Positions 35,021 through 47,470 are shown, counted from the stretch's first letter. The stretch is 64,000 nt of DNA from Podospora pseudocomata (GCF_035222375.1 NC_085889.1:4464001-4528000); one strand, 5' to 3'. Made by a program: numbers and translations. Notes: generated by a model not told the origin, from the letters alone.

Positions 35021-36010
35021 CTAAAAGCTACCGTTCTGACTCTGCGACAGATATAAACTCCTCAAAGTACCAGTCGTCTCATATCGCACCGTGTCTCCGA
35101 CATCCTCTTCCGACTCATTTTCTTGCAGGGTGCTCTGATACTCATACGCCCGTGAGTTGGCACCGTCTCCGTCGATGTATCCTGTGCTTGACGGAGACTG
35201 GTCCAGCCGGGCATACATTTGATCATGATCGGCAACAGGTTGCGGAGAATGTTGTTCGACGTAGGCCCCAGGGGAGGAACATTCCCCTGCGCACTGCAAG
35301 CCATGAGGGGGCAGGTCATCGAACGGGTACACTTCACGGGCAAAAGACTTGTCAATCTCAGAAAGCATGGTGTTCCGAGTGTTGGAAAACCCGTTCCTTG
35401 TCCGGTTCTCTTGGACCGGGTACATCATGATTGAATCGGGGTCAAATCTTGAGTGCTGCACGTTGCGCTTGTTGAGTTGAGTGAGGATATTGCGGTCAGT
35501 CTTCTCACGTGTCCAACCGCTCTTGGCCATTTCGTCGTAGACAGCATCTTCATCCCACTCAATGTTGGCGGCTGGCGACTGGTGCCCATGGTCAAACCCG
35601 ATTGCGTGAAGAAGCTCGTGCATGCAGATTCTTCAAATCTCGTCATCTGGTGTTGTCTCGTCGATGCGCAAGTTCATGGTGGGATTGTCGGGATTGTCGG
35701 GATTGTTATAGGCAGCGACGGGAGACTCGGTGTCAAGTTTTGAGTAGGAGCCCAACTGGGGATCCATGGCGATGGTGGTCCTGGCGGGGCCATGCTCAGA
35801 AGGCTGGAACTTGAAGCGAATATTGTCGTGCTTTTCGAGTTCTTGAGCATGCTGCTTCACCTTGGCTTGGAGTTGCGGGGTGCCATTGACAAAGGCTGTG
35901 GGGATTACCTCGCCGCGTTTCCCTTGAAGACGGGGTATGGTGACGGCGTAGACATGTTCGCGCTCAGGCTTTTCAGTTATGTTGTCATTTGGGGTGACGG
36001 GTGCGCTCAT
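35021..36010 (-). pseudogene. Astacin-like metzincin protease interrupted by one stop
   Basis: Minus-strand frame from ATG 36010 to 35021 (about 330 codons), broken only by a TGA at 35635-35633. Four codons after it lies HELLHAIGFDHGHQSP, the zinc site HExxHxxGxxH of metzincins (astacin/M12A-like). A Met-turn-like SIMMYPV and the DKSFAREVYPFDD end of the domain follow. TGA is one C-to-T step from CGA, and no intron can remove it. There is no signal peptide. The C-terminal tail is Ser/Glu/Gln-rich. A second translation start at ATG 35623, inside the zinc site, would lose the N-terminal half. Either a very young pseudogene or a read-through case. Confidence 0.8.
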
Positions 36011-36459
36011 TGTGTCGCTTCTGTCTTCAGAGTGTTGTATCCTGCGGTTGCGACGTGGACGAGAGCTGAGGAGGATGGGAATGGTAAAATCTACTGCGAT
36101 CTGGATGATGGGCGACGTCTGATCACGTCACTCATTGGGCATCAAGCAAACAGAAGCACAGAAAGGCACGACTGATGATAGGGAGGGGCAGTCTGGAAGA
36201 TAAACGGCAACTGCATGTCTTTGCCTCGGGCGGGGTAAACATTCATGAACATCTATCCTTGAAAAGCGCGATGATGGATTAAATGGAGGAGGAAGGTTCT
36301 GACTATACTATGTTACCTGATCATTACTCGCCGAGTTCAACTTTCGACATGGGCGAACATCAGCTCCTGTTCTGAGCCAAGACCTTGTTTGCAAGAAAGG
36401 ATGGTTGTTTCTCTTCCTACTTAATGCATGACGCCGCTACCCGACCAGCACCCCAAAGG
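36011..36459. other. Intergenic region between minus-strand genes
   Basis: About 450 bp. No other gene seen. It serves as promoter of the metzincin gene and 3' flank of the Cys-cluster gene. Confidence 0.4.
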
Positions 36460-36891
36460 CTACCTATCCTCGTCGTCATCGTCGTCATCATCCCCATCGC
36501 AGCACTGGCAATGACAACTCTTTCTCCCACAGCATTGGCAACCTTCCATGTCGTCCAGATCACAACACTGACAGTGGCACCCTTCGTCACCACAGCAGCC
36601 TCGACAGTCGCCATCCTCGTTATCCTCGTACTGGCCGCCTTCGGGCTCGTCGTCTGAGTCATCGTCTTGATATTGAGCCAGAATTCTTCTAGAGTCATGC
36701 TCAAGTCGGACTTCATACCACTTATTCTTCTGACACGAGTCGACGTTGTCTCCGAAGTTGCTGCTGAACTCACTGTCGCTGTCGTTGCCGTTGTCTTGGT
36801 GGTCGTACGTCTTGTCTTGGCCACCGTTCCAGTAGCTTGCAAGGTCATCTACGCCGATGTCCCAGACTGGGCTGTTGTAGTGGGGTTCCAT
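36460..36891 (-). CDS. Acidic protein with repeated CxC/CC clusters
   Basis: Single-exon minus-strand gene, 143 residues from ATG 36891. The first half is Asp/Asn-rich. The second half holds about 14 cysteines in repeated units: CRGCCGDEGCHCQCCD, then GCQCCGRKSCHCQCCD. It ends in a run of Asp before EDR. The CHCQCC repeats look like metal clusters similar in spirit to metallothioneins, but the acidic linkers and Trp/Tyr content differ from known ones. There is no signal peptide or membrane segment. It lies between two metzincin genes in the same orientation. Function unknown; metal storage or delivery is an inference. Confidence 0.65.
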   Translation of the reverse strand: MEPHYNSPVWDIGVDDLASYWNGGQDKTYDHQDNGNDSDSEFSSNFGDNVDSCQKNKWYEVRLEHDSRRILAQYQDDDSDDEPEGGQYEDNEDGDCRGCCGDEGCHCQCCDLDDMEGCQCCGRKSCHCQCCDGDDDDDDDEDR

Positions 36892-37283
36892 GATGATAGA
36901 GGGAAGTGTTGAGAAGGGTGTGGTTACGGTAAAGGTCCTCGAGTACTAAGTAAAAAGTATGATGGGAATTGTCTTGACGGCCGCAGGGAGATATATGTGT
37001 TTGACGGTTGTATTTATAAACAGATGAATCTTTGACAACCTTCTTTCAGGACACTGGAACTCAAATCTGTTGGAGCAGAAGCTGCCAGACCATCCTGGGA
37101 AAGACTCAGAAGAATTTTGTAAGCGGAGCAAACACTTGTGAGGCCTTGGTCACATGCAACAAAGATATGACGCATGTTCATTCTTCATTTACTTGATGAG
37201 AAGGTTCTCCGAGGGCCTGTCACATTCACAATGTGACACACAGAAACAATGACTTTGTTTTCCACGAATAAGATAGGCAATGC

Positions 37284-37499
37284 TCAGGTAGTTACTGAAG
37301 TGATAGGGGTTAAAGTGCCGCTAAAGGCAGGCTTTCCAGTGGTATTTCTTTCAGCCGCTGCAGGCTTTGCCGCGTCGGGATCTGGCGTCTTGCTTGTCAC
37401 AACATTCCCTGAATAAACCTGCACATCCAAGTCCGTAGCCTCAACAATAACCTTCTTATCATCAAACCCCTTTGTCTTAGTCGGTATATCCACCCGCAA
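37284..37499 (-). pseudogene. 3' coding remnant
   Basis: An open minus-strand segment of about 70 codons without an ATG (begins RVDIPTKTKGFDDKK). It may be the last exon of a lost gene. Balanced composition favours past coding, but no partner exon was found upstream. Family not recognised. Confidence 0.3.
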
Positions 37500-38045
37500 C
37501 CGTCCCTAACTTGTCATTTTCTCTTTGGGAGCACCAGGCAGGAAGGGCTGTCATCGTTGCCTTGAAGCCGCGTGGTAGCAATTAACCAGCACACCATCTT
37601 CATTCTACCTACCTCCCTAGTGCATCAGTGCTGTGCCGACTGTGCTGCTGTGGCTAGCTACCTAGATGTGAGCCAACGATTCGGTTGGGTGACCATTCGA
37701 ATAGCAGCTCTCTGGCTGTACACTTCCCTTGAATCCTGGAATCTACTAATTTTCTTATCTGAGGTAGGTAAGAAGACTGACGAATCATGTTTACGAGACC
37801 TCGTGAAAATAATGATAACAGAGCAAAGGGGTATGATAGCCAATTCGGTAAAATGTTAAACACAGATAGCTCACATAACCGGTGATGGGATATCACTGAC
37901 GAGAGGGGATGCACAACTGTTTTAATTTCTATTGCAAAGTCTAGTCCACCGAGTCATAACAGGTTGAAGTGCTCGCTCGGCCATGCTCAGTGTCTTGGGC
38001 ACTCTCAGCCCGCAGTACCCCATGACAAGGCCCCTGAAGGCTGCA
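37500..38045. other. No convincing gene
   Basis: About 550 bp with short frames only. Confidence 0.35.
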
Positions 38046-39111
38046 TCAGGCCTTGACCGATTGTTGACATCGGCAAACCCTGCGCTGACGAAAGTTATAC
38101 GGTTGGCTGAGCGTGTCTCCGCAATGGCAAGCCACTTCCAATACGCGAGGTAGTGCTACTTGCTGTGGTGGTGGTGTTGGTTGGCGAGGTGGTGGGAATG
38201 GGTACTGTTGAGCGGCGAAAGATTTGTCCAATTGGGAAAGAACAGTAGGCTTGTGGTACGTCTGCCAATTCAGCGTCCACCTCGCAGGAATACCGTACAT
38301 CATGATGTTGTTGGGATCAAAAGCTGTACATTCAATATCAGGGCCTTGAAAGGTGTGGAAGTAGTTGTCTTCCAGAAAGCGGGACGTTCTGTGTCGGAGT
38401 TCCATTGCGACAGCCGTCTTGTTCCATTGAATGATTGATTTAGGAGACTGATGTTCATGGTTGAAAGCAAGGAGATGTCCAAACTCATGGAGCACTGTGC
38501 CGCGCGTCAATGCTCTGTACTGAACATCCAGATACATGTTGCATGCATGAGAAGACGTCAGAGCATCGGTTCCGAAGCCAGACCACGAGGACCCTATGCC
38601 ATGGCGAGCGTGGATGGGGTGAAATGAAATACGAACATCAGAGTTCCATTCCGGGTGAACGAATTCAAATCGCAAATTGCCGCAACGTTCCCATTCTCGG
38701 GCGGCCTCTTCGACATGGCATGGGTGTCACTGAGACCATCCAAGAAGCACATTTTAATAGCACGGCCCAGAGGCCACTTATTGCGTGTGTCCACAACAGC
38801 CATGCCCACTTGAAGTACGACAGGGGCCTCCTCACTCCGTTTCTTTGCCGAACATTGGGGCGTCTCACTGTTGGGAGCGATGTCTTGACCGTCGCTGGCA
38901 TTGTCGCCATTGGTGTTCAACACTGACAGGTCTTCCACAATTTGCTCGGCTTCGATGATTCCTCCGTTGTCGTTCTTCCAGTGTGAAATGTCATCGCCCT
39001 TTTAAATCCGTACATGAAGTGCTCCACTGATACCGCGCCATTGCATTCAAAGCCCAGGCAACTGTTCATGGTCGTGAAACCTGAACGGTGAACGTTGTCG
39101 AGATGTTCCAT
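38046..39111 (-). pseudogene. Second metzincin-like gene, frameshifted
   Basis: The minus-strand start ATG 39111 is followed by three segments in different frames. They change near 39005, between the start and the HWKNDNGGIIEAEQ segment, and near 38690, before the AAREWERCGNLRFEF segment. The last part holds HEFGHLLAFNHEHQSP, an HExxHxxxxxH zinc site in which Ala replaces the usual Gly, and NNIMMYGIP as Met-turn. It ends Pro-rich, then with a few Cys (ACHCGD, CRCQ). It is a paralogue of the 35.0-36.0 kb gene. Introns that would repair both frame changes were not found, so decay is the simplest reading. Confidence 0.7.
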
Positions 39112-39501
39112 CTGAGCTGAGATGAAATGTGAAAGTAGATATACTCATTATATAGCCTCAGCGAGGATGTATCAAAACTCCCCGAAGCTCTCACGATCCT
39201 GTTCGTTGGCTCATGATACCACGACTCGTATCTGCCATGTTCTACCACGAGGAGGACAAACTCAGAACCGAACAGATATCGACAGAGTAACATGTTGATG
39301 GCGATGCTCTATGGCAAAGGCGAAATGTCTTTGATCAAACTGGCGTAAATTCATCGATGGTTCCAGGTTTTTTCGACGTTCAGCACGAACTTCGACCACA
39401 AAGATTAGGTAGGTACGTTGGAAATACTGATTATATCTCACAAAAGTCTGAGGAGACGTACGATTAGGAGATAACCCTGAACATTCTGGCTTGGATCGGA
39501 C
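39112..39501. other. No convincing gene
   Basis: About 390 bp between the metzincin-like pseudogene and the STAND gene. Nothing supportable. Confidence 0.4.
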
Positions 39502-41449
39502 TCACAAATCTGTGACAAAACCTGCGTAGTCACTCCGCCTCGCGATAAGGGATACCGTCCGATCTTTGGGCACCACTCCGTCATCTGCCAACCGTGTAGC
39601 TCTTTCCATGGAGGTAAGCATTACTCTCAGCGCCGGACCCTTTCGATGTTCGGGGGCGGTGTTGACATGCTCCAACAGACACTCTATAAAGTCACAAACA
39701 TCATCCCACCAACCATCCAGCACTGTCTCCAACTCTGAGACTCCGTCAACGATGCAGAAGACTGGTTGAGACGGATCAAGCTGCTTTATGACTTCGCTAA
39801 AGAGATCGCAAAGCGCTGGGAGATTATACTCATCTATCGTGTCGGCCATGTGGCCGTTGAGGTTTAGATGTAATGCGTGCTGACACAATTGACGAACCAG
39901 GTTCCGGACTAAGCCAAAAGTTCCGCGTAAAGGGTCTAGGAAGGAGGTATTTTGGCCGCAAAAGTGATACAGAACGATAGCCGATGGGTTCTCACGTAGC
40001 GCCGTGACAACGTGAGCACAAACAGTCGTCATGGGTGAGACTTTGTCGACTACGGCATCAGTGCAGTGTCCATCGACAAGAATCATGTCCGAGAACCAAC
40101 GCGGTGCTTGAATCCATCTGAGAAAGCGATCGGTAGACAGGAGATACATGCCACGGCTGATGGCGTCAGGTCGAAGCCGGCTGCTTTGCTGGGTGACGTC
40201 GTCAAGCACATCCTCTGATAGGCCATCTGACACCCCGAACCTGGCTAGCAGTAGATCGCTGGAACTTGCTGGTGGTACTGTCTTAGTTGGGGTTAATGGA
40301 AACATTGATGGCAGTGCCCTGTTCGGTGACGCTGTGGGCGAGGGTGACGGTGATGTTGGCAACGGCACCGGCTTTTGTGGGGCAGAGTATGACGACAATA
40401 TAGGCCCCGGAGATATCGACATAGGGCTTATTGAGCTATGGTGCCAAGGGAAAGAAGCCGATGGAGTCTGTGGAGATGCCTCGAGAATGTAGAGTACAGG
40501 AGGTTGGCTCTCCGAAAGTGAAGGCCTCCATTTATCGAGGGTATCCTGGATGGCGGTTCGTACGACGCTCTCGAGGTCTGGTTGTATATCCCGCTCTTGT
40601 ATGCGGACTTGACCTATGGCCGACATGATAGTGTCCCCAAAATGGTCCATTTTGCGGTCGATGTTGGCCACAGTTCGCTCCAGCGCTGCCTGCGAGCATT
40701 GTGATACACGCGCAGCGGCTCGTGCCACCTCCTGCAGAGCGAGGTGGACGACCTCGGTCTCCTTTGCTGGAAGCTGACTCCAGAGAGACTTCATCCTATT
40801 TTTCTGGGGATGGCTGCGGAGTAAGACACGTATGAGCGTATCGACCTGGAAAAGCAGGATGCAGTACAGCTCCCTCACAGCGAGCAGGACGTCTGGGGCA
40901 TCCGGAAAACAACTCAATGCGTTGAGGGCTTGGGCAAAAGTGTCGGGAATATCCTCCAACGCGTCGAGAATGGTCTCTTGGAGCTGCAGACGCACCGTCG
41001 CCATGCTGAAGATGGTTGCCAGACCGCAGCGAAGGATGCTCAAACCATTCTGGTCCGGAATTACGCCGGTGAGCGACTCGAGCATACTGATCTCGACCTT
41101 GGACTTTCTCAGGTAGCCTCGAACGCGGGAGTTGCTCGCCTTTTCCTTGTCCGCATTCTTGGCTTTCTCAATGGCATCTACGGCATCTTGCCAACAGCTG
41201 GTTCTGGGACGCTGGCGGAGAGCCTCGTCAAAATCTTCAACGCTGGCCAGCAGGTTGCCTAGATTCCTGAAAAGCGTGTTTGTGTTAGCTAGTGGACAGA
41301 CAGTCTGTGATCATTGTGAACCTGTCTGCTTACAACACGAGCGACGTGTCCGGGATGACGGTTGGTCCTGGTTGAGGCGGTGAAGCGGTGATCTGGTGAA
41401 GGACTGTGGTGGCGGTGGTGGTCATCGTAACAGATGGAGAAGTTGCCAT
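39502..41449 (-). CDS. Fungal STAND-type protein with degenerate P-loop
   Basis: Two exons (41449-41334 and 41266-39502, intron GTAAGC..TTTTCAG with a GCTAAC site) give 626 residues. The N-terminal helical domain (SKVEISMLESLTGVIPDQ) is of the kind that precedes NACHT-like domains in fungi. A Pro/Ser-rich linker follows. Next is an NTPase-like region beginning MILVDGHCTDAVVDKVSP where GxxxxGK(S/T) is expected: the glycines and the invariant Lys-Thr are absent. A Walker B-like FCIVDGVSELE follows. The protein ends soon after (RRSDYAGFVTDL) without repeats. It may be a non-hydrolysing signalling protein. It is divergently placed to the AAA ATPase pseudogene, about 360 bp apart. Confidence 0.75.
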
Positions 41450-41807
41450 GTTGTCATGGTGGAAACAGAGACCAGAGAAATTGGGGAAGGCATGGGATTT
41501 AAGAGCCCGAGTGTCTGGTGCCCGCCGGCCAATGAGCTTCCCGTCATCACAAGGCTTTGGAACCGCTGACATGAAAGCGCCAACCCGAACCAACAGCACA
41601 ACCATTTCACCGTTTCAAGTCCAAAGAAGGTGGTACACAATTCGATTCGAGATGAAATAACAACATGCAGGGGCTTTGTGCGAGCTTTGGACGTTAGGGC
41701 CGCGACGAGGTTGCTGGGACAGCTCTGCGGAACCTAAAAAGGCATCGACACGCACCCATCCATCGAATCCTCAGACAATTTCTTTCCCCCCATAGCCCAA
41801 CAGCACC

Positions 41808-44800
41808 ATGGACAACGACGCACCGTCATCACGGACAGCATCTACAGATGGTTTGCAAGGCGGAAGTCCCCCAGCTAAACCCCCTATCAAAGAACCCGTC
41901 AATGGCCCACCTGCTTCTCTCGGCCCATCGAAGGGACACGGTCAACTGCGCAACCAATCTCCACCATCTCCTTCACAACCTGAAACATCGAGTTCTTCCT
42001 CCACGCCAGAGTCATCAAACAAAGATGCCGATGCGCCCTCGTCTCCCAGCACGGCTACGTTGAAGGAGGAGTTCAAAGTCGCCCCGCAAGCCCCAGTCAT
42101 TGCCCAGGCCCGCAGTTGCAATTTTGAGCAGTTCGTCAATCGCTTCTCTCTTGCTGAAGCAGGATACGCCATTGAATTTCTTGAGGCGGGAACGGAGCTG
42201 GGCAAGGAGGTCTCCAAGGAGGTCATGCGCCGTCACCGGATCAAAGTCGAGGGCTACCAAGACAAACTGTCGGATGAGTACAAGAGTCGCCGCCTCAACG
42301 GTGAACTGGTTCACGGCACGTGGATACACGCCGTCAGGATTCAGTCCAAAGCAGTCCTGAAAGTCCTATCCGAAGTTGGTGGCTATGCTTGGGGCCAAGA
42401 ACCCTACACCTTCATGCGCCCTTTCGCCCATCTCATCCACTGCCACCCCAAGATCAAGGCCAAGTTCAAAGAAATTAGGGCCACCCCACCCAAGAGCGAC
42501 GAGGACAAGCAAGAAAGAGAGCAGCTTCAATGCTATGTCTTCCTTGTTGAAGAGCGCCTCCTCCCGCCAGTACACCAGTTTGACGACGTCCAAAGCCCAC
42601 AAACGAGAAGAGTCCGGTATGACGACCTCTGGTATCTCTTCAAAGCGGGCGACCTGGTGTATGTTCCCTTGAGCACGCTTCGCAAACAGTGGTCCGGCGG
42701 AGACGCAGAGATTCCGAAAAACGCAGTTCATCAAAGAGTGTGGCGGCTCTAAATCTTGGGGCCGCACGCAGGCGATCTGCAGCTCGCCATGTATGGAAGC
42801 TCAGAAACAGGTGCGAAAGCCGCGGCGTGGCTGTACTTCATAGACTACGACGGAGTGTCTTATAAGCCGGTTTCGTTCCGTTTCACTATTGAGGGCTACG
42901 ACGGCTTGAAGGAAGTTCGAAAGCTGGAGGTTTACCCACTTCGGTTTGAGCCTGACAACCAAGCTATCGTGCAAGAACAGCGCGAGCTAGGTCTCCGATT
43001 CACCGAATGCATCCAGCAGCGCCACGTCTCATATAAGGCTTGGTCTCTCCTCACAAGTCCACTTGGCCGATACTACTACTTCAGGGGTCGCCCCGTCACC
43101 AGCGCCGATTTTATTGATGGCGACGTCATCATTGACTGCCAGGAGGCCTTCAACGCCTGTCCACATTGGAAATACATCTACGGCCTTGATGCGGCACACT
43201 TGGAGAGCTACATAGAGACCGATAGTGATGTCAATCGTATTCTCCTGTGGTCAAGTCCATCGCGTACACGGCTGCAATTCAGTTGGCCTAATATTGTGGT
43301 TCTTGGAGATGACATTGAATTCCTCGAGGGCGTACCTTTCAGACAGAAACAGGCATACGGCATTGCGGGCCTGCCGAAGCCGCTAGACGAGGACCTCGCC
43401 ATACTGCCCCAACGCCTTTTCGGGTACGCACTCAGGGAGCGCAAATTCGTCTTTTTGGCATGTCAATGATGTCCGTATTGAGCGCAGCACACTCGACACC
43501 GACCCGTCCGATTCTTGCAGATAGACGCCGCCAATAAGCCCACCATCCGCTGTTTGGTGAGTGATCACTTCAATACCAAAAAAGTTAGGAAATCTGGAGA
43601 GATTGCCAGCCAAGATCCACTTCCAGGAAAGGGTCGCAGCCTTGTCTTTCTCCTCCAGGGGCCACCGGGTGTGGGCAAAACGGCCACCGTCGAGTGTCAC
43701 ACGGGCCCACGACTCAGTGCCCCTAGACAGTACACACTCCAACCAACAATAGCCCAACGATATGCCCAGGATCAGAATATCTGGGGCCGGCAACCAACTG
43801 AGCCCACCGGGGCTCAGCGGAGGCATCACGGCGACCACCACGAAGGCAGAACCAGGGTGCCGATACGGGTTGGTTGGGCAGGAGGGACTGAGGACCCATA
43901 CGAGCTGCAAGAAGACTGCAGGACAGGAATCATATGTACCTATTACTGGGTGGAATCAGTGGCCAGGACGCCGAAGGAGGTGCCCGGCCAAGGCAGACAG
44001 ATAAGACAGGTTCGAGGACCAGGGAGCTCAGAACGGTCCTGGGGATCCGGAGGACTATAAGTAGGCCTTGCCTTTCCTACCCAAATGGCAAGGGGCAAGG
44101 ACCTTGAGGCCATAACAGATTATTATACTGAGTTGAACTACCTGTTCCAAGCCGAGATACTCCCCTTGTCACATCGAGGCTGTCGCCCAGGCGTATGGTA
44201 AACCGCTGTTCTCCATCACCTCCGGGGATCTAGGGTCAACACCCGCCCAAGTGGAGAGCAACCTGACTGAGATATTCCATCTCGCAAACGTCTGGGACTG
44301 CGTTCTTTTGCTTGATGAGGCCGATGTCTTTTTGGAGGAGCGCGAGAAGAGCAATCTGGAGAGAAATGCTGTCGTGTCGCTCTTTCTCAGAGTCATGGAA
44401 TATTACAGCGGTATTCTGTTCTTGACTACCAACCGACCAGGACAGCTGGACGAAGCTGTCAAATCGCGGGTGCACAGCACATTGCTTTATCACAGCCTTG
44501 ATCTACGCCAGACACGGGAGATTTTCCGCCTCAACATTGACCGGCTTGACCTCATTGAGAGACAGCGCCAAGCCAACCCCGAACGGCCTGCCCGGCGCTT
44601 GCAATGCGACAAGGCTGGAATTCTGGCCTTTGCGGAGCAGCACTGGCACAAGCATGAGAAGGATGAGCTCGGCCGGTGGAACGGACGTCAGATCCGTAAC
44701 GCATTCATCATGGCTGCCGCGCTGGCACGATGTGACGATGACTACGACGACCACAACCACGATGACGAGAATATTATTACGGCGCTGGTGACGCAACGCC

Positions 44801-45348
44801 ACTTTGAGTTTGTTGCCCATAGCGTCACCAACTTTGACAACTATATGGCCAGGGCTCGTGGTGGACTTGACTCGGAGCGCGCCCGTAGGAGGATTGATAG
44901 GCCGGACCACTTTGACAAGCGCGACGGTAATGGTCATCCACTCTGCCAATCCGAAGGTATGCTAACGTGTCTGGAAACAGATGAATCGCCACGGCGGACA
45001 CCACGGCGCGGGGCAGCGCTGCCAAACCCATCGCTGTCATCGTCCTACTATCCTACGGCAGCTGCACCATCGCAACCGCCACAGCAAGCACCCACCCCGG
45101 TGTACCAGCCCCAGATGCTGAATACTAACTATAGCTATGCACGACCCGCATACAACCTCCCCTTTATGGCATGGCCTCCACCGCTTCATCACGCCACTGT
45201 GCCGCCTCAAGCTTCCCTTCCCCAGACGCCACTACCAGCTCAGACATTCACGGCAGGCGCGCCATCGAGTGGGACTACTTCTGACGCTGGGGTTGCGGTG
45301 GAGGGAACAGCTTGGGAGACGCAGCAGCCTCAGGTTGTTGCTGCATGA
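41808..45348 (+). pseudogene. AAA ATPase pseudogene split by a solo LTR
   Basis: Starts at ATG 41808 with a Ser/Pro-rich region and continues through the large N-terminal domain of fungal AAA proteins. A P-loop is at about 43660-43690 (LLQGPPGVGKTATVE). After the LTR come the Walker B LLLDEADVFLEER, the sensor TTNRP and lid residues NGRQIRNAFIMAA. A Pro/Gln-rich tail ends at 45348. Breaks: TAA at 42750-42752; a one-base gain in a T-run near 43455; a one-base loss near 43520; and the insertion 43695-44173. Removing the LTR and one copy of TCGAG makes VE-AVAQAYGKPLFS continuous. Related intact genes act as cytosolic ATPases of unknown substrate. Confidence 0.88.
43695..44173 (+). mobile_element. 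479-bp solo LTR inside the AAA ATPase, target duplication TCGAG
   Basis: Begins TGTCACACGGGCC and ends CCCCTTGTCACA, with TCGAG on both sides (43690-43694 and 44174-44178). A CTATAAGTAG box lies at about 44055, with a TATTATAC motif downstream. It has no coding part. Orientation follows the TATA-like box. Confidence 0.9.
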
Positions 45349-47470
45349 ATAAGACGTAGGAGAAAGGTTTGGAAGAGCTTTTGGTGTAGGTTTATGTTGG
45401 AAATATGTCGTTCATTTCTACCTATATAGTCACACCCGACAAAATTTTTGGCTCAGTCCGTATTGGTCTCACAAGGTGAGCAGAAGGTGAGCGCAGTGAG
45501 CATCACCCTGAGCTGAAGTGGGTCCAAGGACCGTTCGGCTATACTTGCCGCAACCAAAACTGATCATGACTTCCGTTTTCTCCTTGCGCGTGCCAGTAGC
45601 CCGTTATCAAACCCACTAGAACCACCATTTGTATTAAAATTGCAACTTTAGACATAGACGAACTTGTTAATTTTTTTTTAAAACAGAAGAAGACACTTAT
45701 GAATTGCCATATTACTACAATTCAGAAATCACGTAGTTATAGACGGCGAGAATGACTACCTGTCCGTTGCCCGAGTTTCCATTTTGCCGTCCCATGTACT
45801 AGGGAACAGTAAGGGTACCTGGTAGATTAATTCAACAGGCATATACTAGCGTTAAGGGATGAGGGGTGTCAAACTTCAATGGCCATAGATCCATAGCATT
45901 ATGCAAACGGAGCAGCGGTAAGGCGCACCGCCCTCGGCCTACTTCCTTCAGGACCGCTGGCGAGCATATTGAGCTAAAAATATAAGTAGGGGGAAAGGAG
46001 GGAGGGCTGAGAGACCCACTCAGAAGGCAGCACTTACCTTCACATCACCAAGGATTCTATTCCTCTCGGTATTGCCGATAACCCTACAACTTCAGACTCT
46101 TCATGGAAGGAAAATGGAGCTATCGGGGGTTTAGTCGTATGATTCCTGCCGATGTGGGAACTGATTACTTCTTGGCTCAGAGGCCGCGAACTTTGAATAT
46201 GTCAGCTGGTACAGAGCAGGCAGCACGTCGGTGAACGCGAGAGTGGCGGAGTCAGGAACGGTCAGGGGCAAGTCGGATGGGGAGAGGAGAAGCGGCAGCA
46301 GATAGCGTAAAGGTATGGCTAGAACACGAAGTGGCTGGCTAATGCGCAGGGATACGTGGGCTCCTGCTTGAAGGAACGCCGACTAGCGTCCGTAAAATGA
46401 AGGCGTCGGGCGGTCTTCACTCAGAGGCAATCTTAGATGGGGACTATTTGCAAGTTAGACGTAAAGGAGATAACCCTCATACACGTTGCTATTCGCCAGG
46501 AGGGTCGTTGCCACCCTTACATATTTCATTTTTCTCGATATCTGGGCTCTAGAGAAGGGCTTGTTGCTGTAGACTCGGTTCTACTGTAAACACCAGCGTC
46601 GGCAAAGCTTTGAAACCTCAGGCGCTCTGCTTATATACTGTATAGATCCCAAGATCCGGAATCAATAAAATACAGCACGTATTTGTGGATTTTACAGTAT
46701 TCTTCTGTGTGGTTTCCAGCACTTGCACCACCAGCAGCACTTGCGGTTGGAAACCGCAGCTCTCACCACAGCGTTCTCACCAACTGGAATCAATCGAATA
46801 CAAGGGACTCAACAGGGCTTATCAGCGATACAAGCCACTGTGGGCCACTGAACCGATGGAAGTTGTGGGGAGCGATAAGGAGGTCTTCAATGCCTATAAA
46901 GGGCTTCCCTCGCGGTGTGTTTGGAATTGACTTTTCATTCCTTCCTTAAGTTCAAGTTCAAGCCAAACAGTTAGAGTTCAATATACTGGTTCACCACACT
47001 CTCTTCCTGGGCGTAGATCCCTGTAGTTCAGTGTCTATGATTTTATTGACAGGGCATAGTTCCCTATACTTGCCTTCCTTAGGTGTCACCTCATACCGTA
47101 GCTACCTTGCAGTTTAGGGACCCTAGAGTCTTCACGGTAATTGCTTCCACCTACCCGAGAGGGCCTAATCAACTGGCCTGCCGGCGTGTGTTCCCGTAAA
47201 CATGCGGTCTCTCGGAACTGCAGCGTATTGGGCGCGAACAAAGTCTAGAAATTCTAAAGAGGCAATGCGGGACACTGAAGGGCCTGTGTTTTCCCAGACC
47301 CACACCGGTTTTGCTCTTGGGGCTGGATTCTCTTACTTTTTCTTTTTAACCAACAACCAACTACGTAGCCCAGCCGCCGAACCACTCAGCCCTGCCGAAC
47401 GAGCCAGCTAAGTGGCCGAACAGGTCGATCAGGCAAATGAACGTGCATTACCACTTCTTCGAGTGAGTAG
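45349..47470. other. Gene-poor, repeat-like DNA
   Basis: About 2.1 kb. A segment near 46625-46680 has TATATAC and AATAAA-like signals as in LTRs, and a plus-strand frame at 46685-46930 (KGLNRAYQRYKPLWATEP) could be an element remnant. No termini or family could be fixed. Confidence 0.35.

Noticed and set aside
45421-46680. Possible additional LTR or full retroelement
   Set aside because: TATA-like and AATAAA-like signals are present but no TG..CA ends, target duplication or retroelement protein motifs could be fixed.
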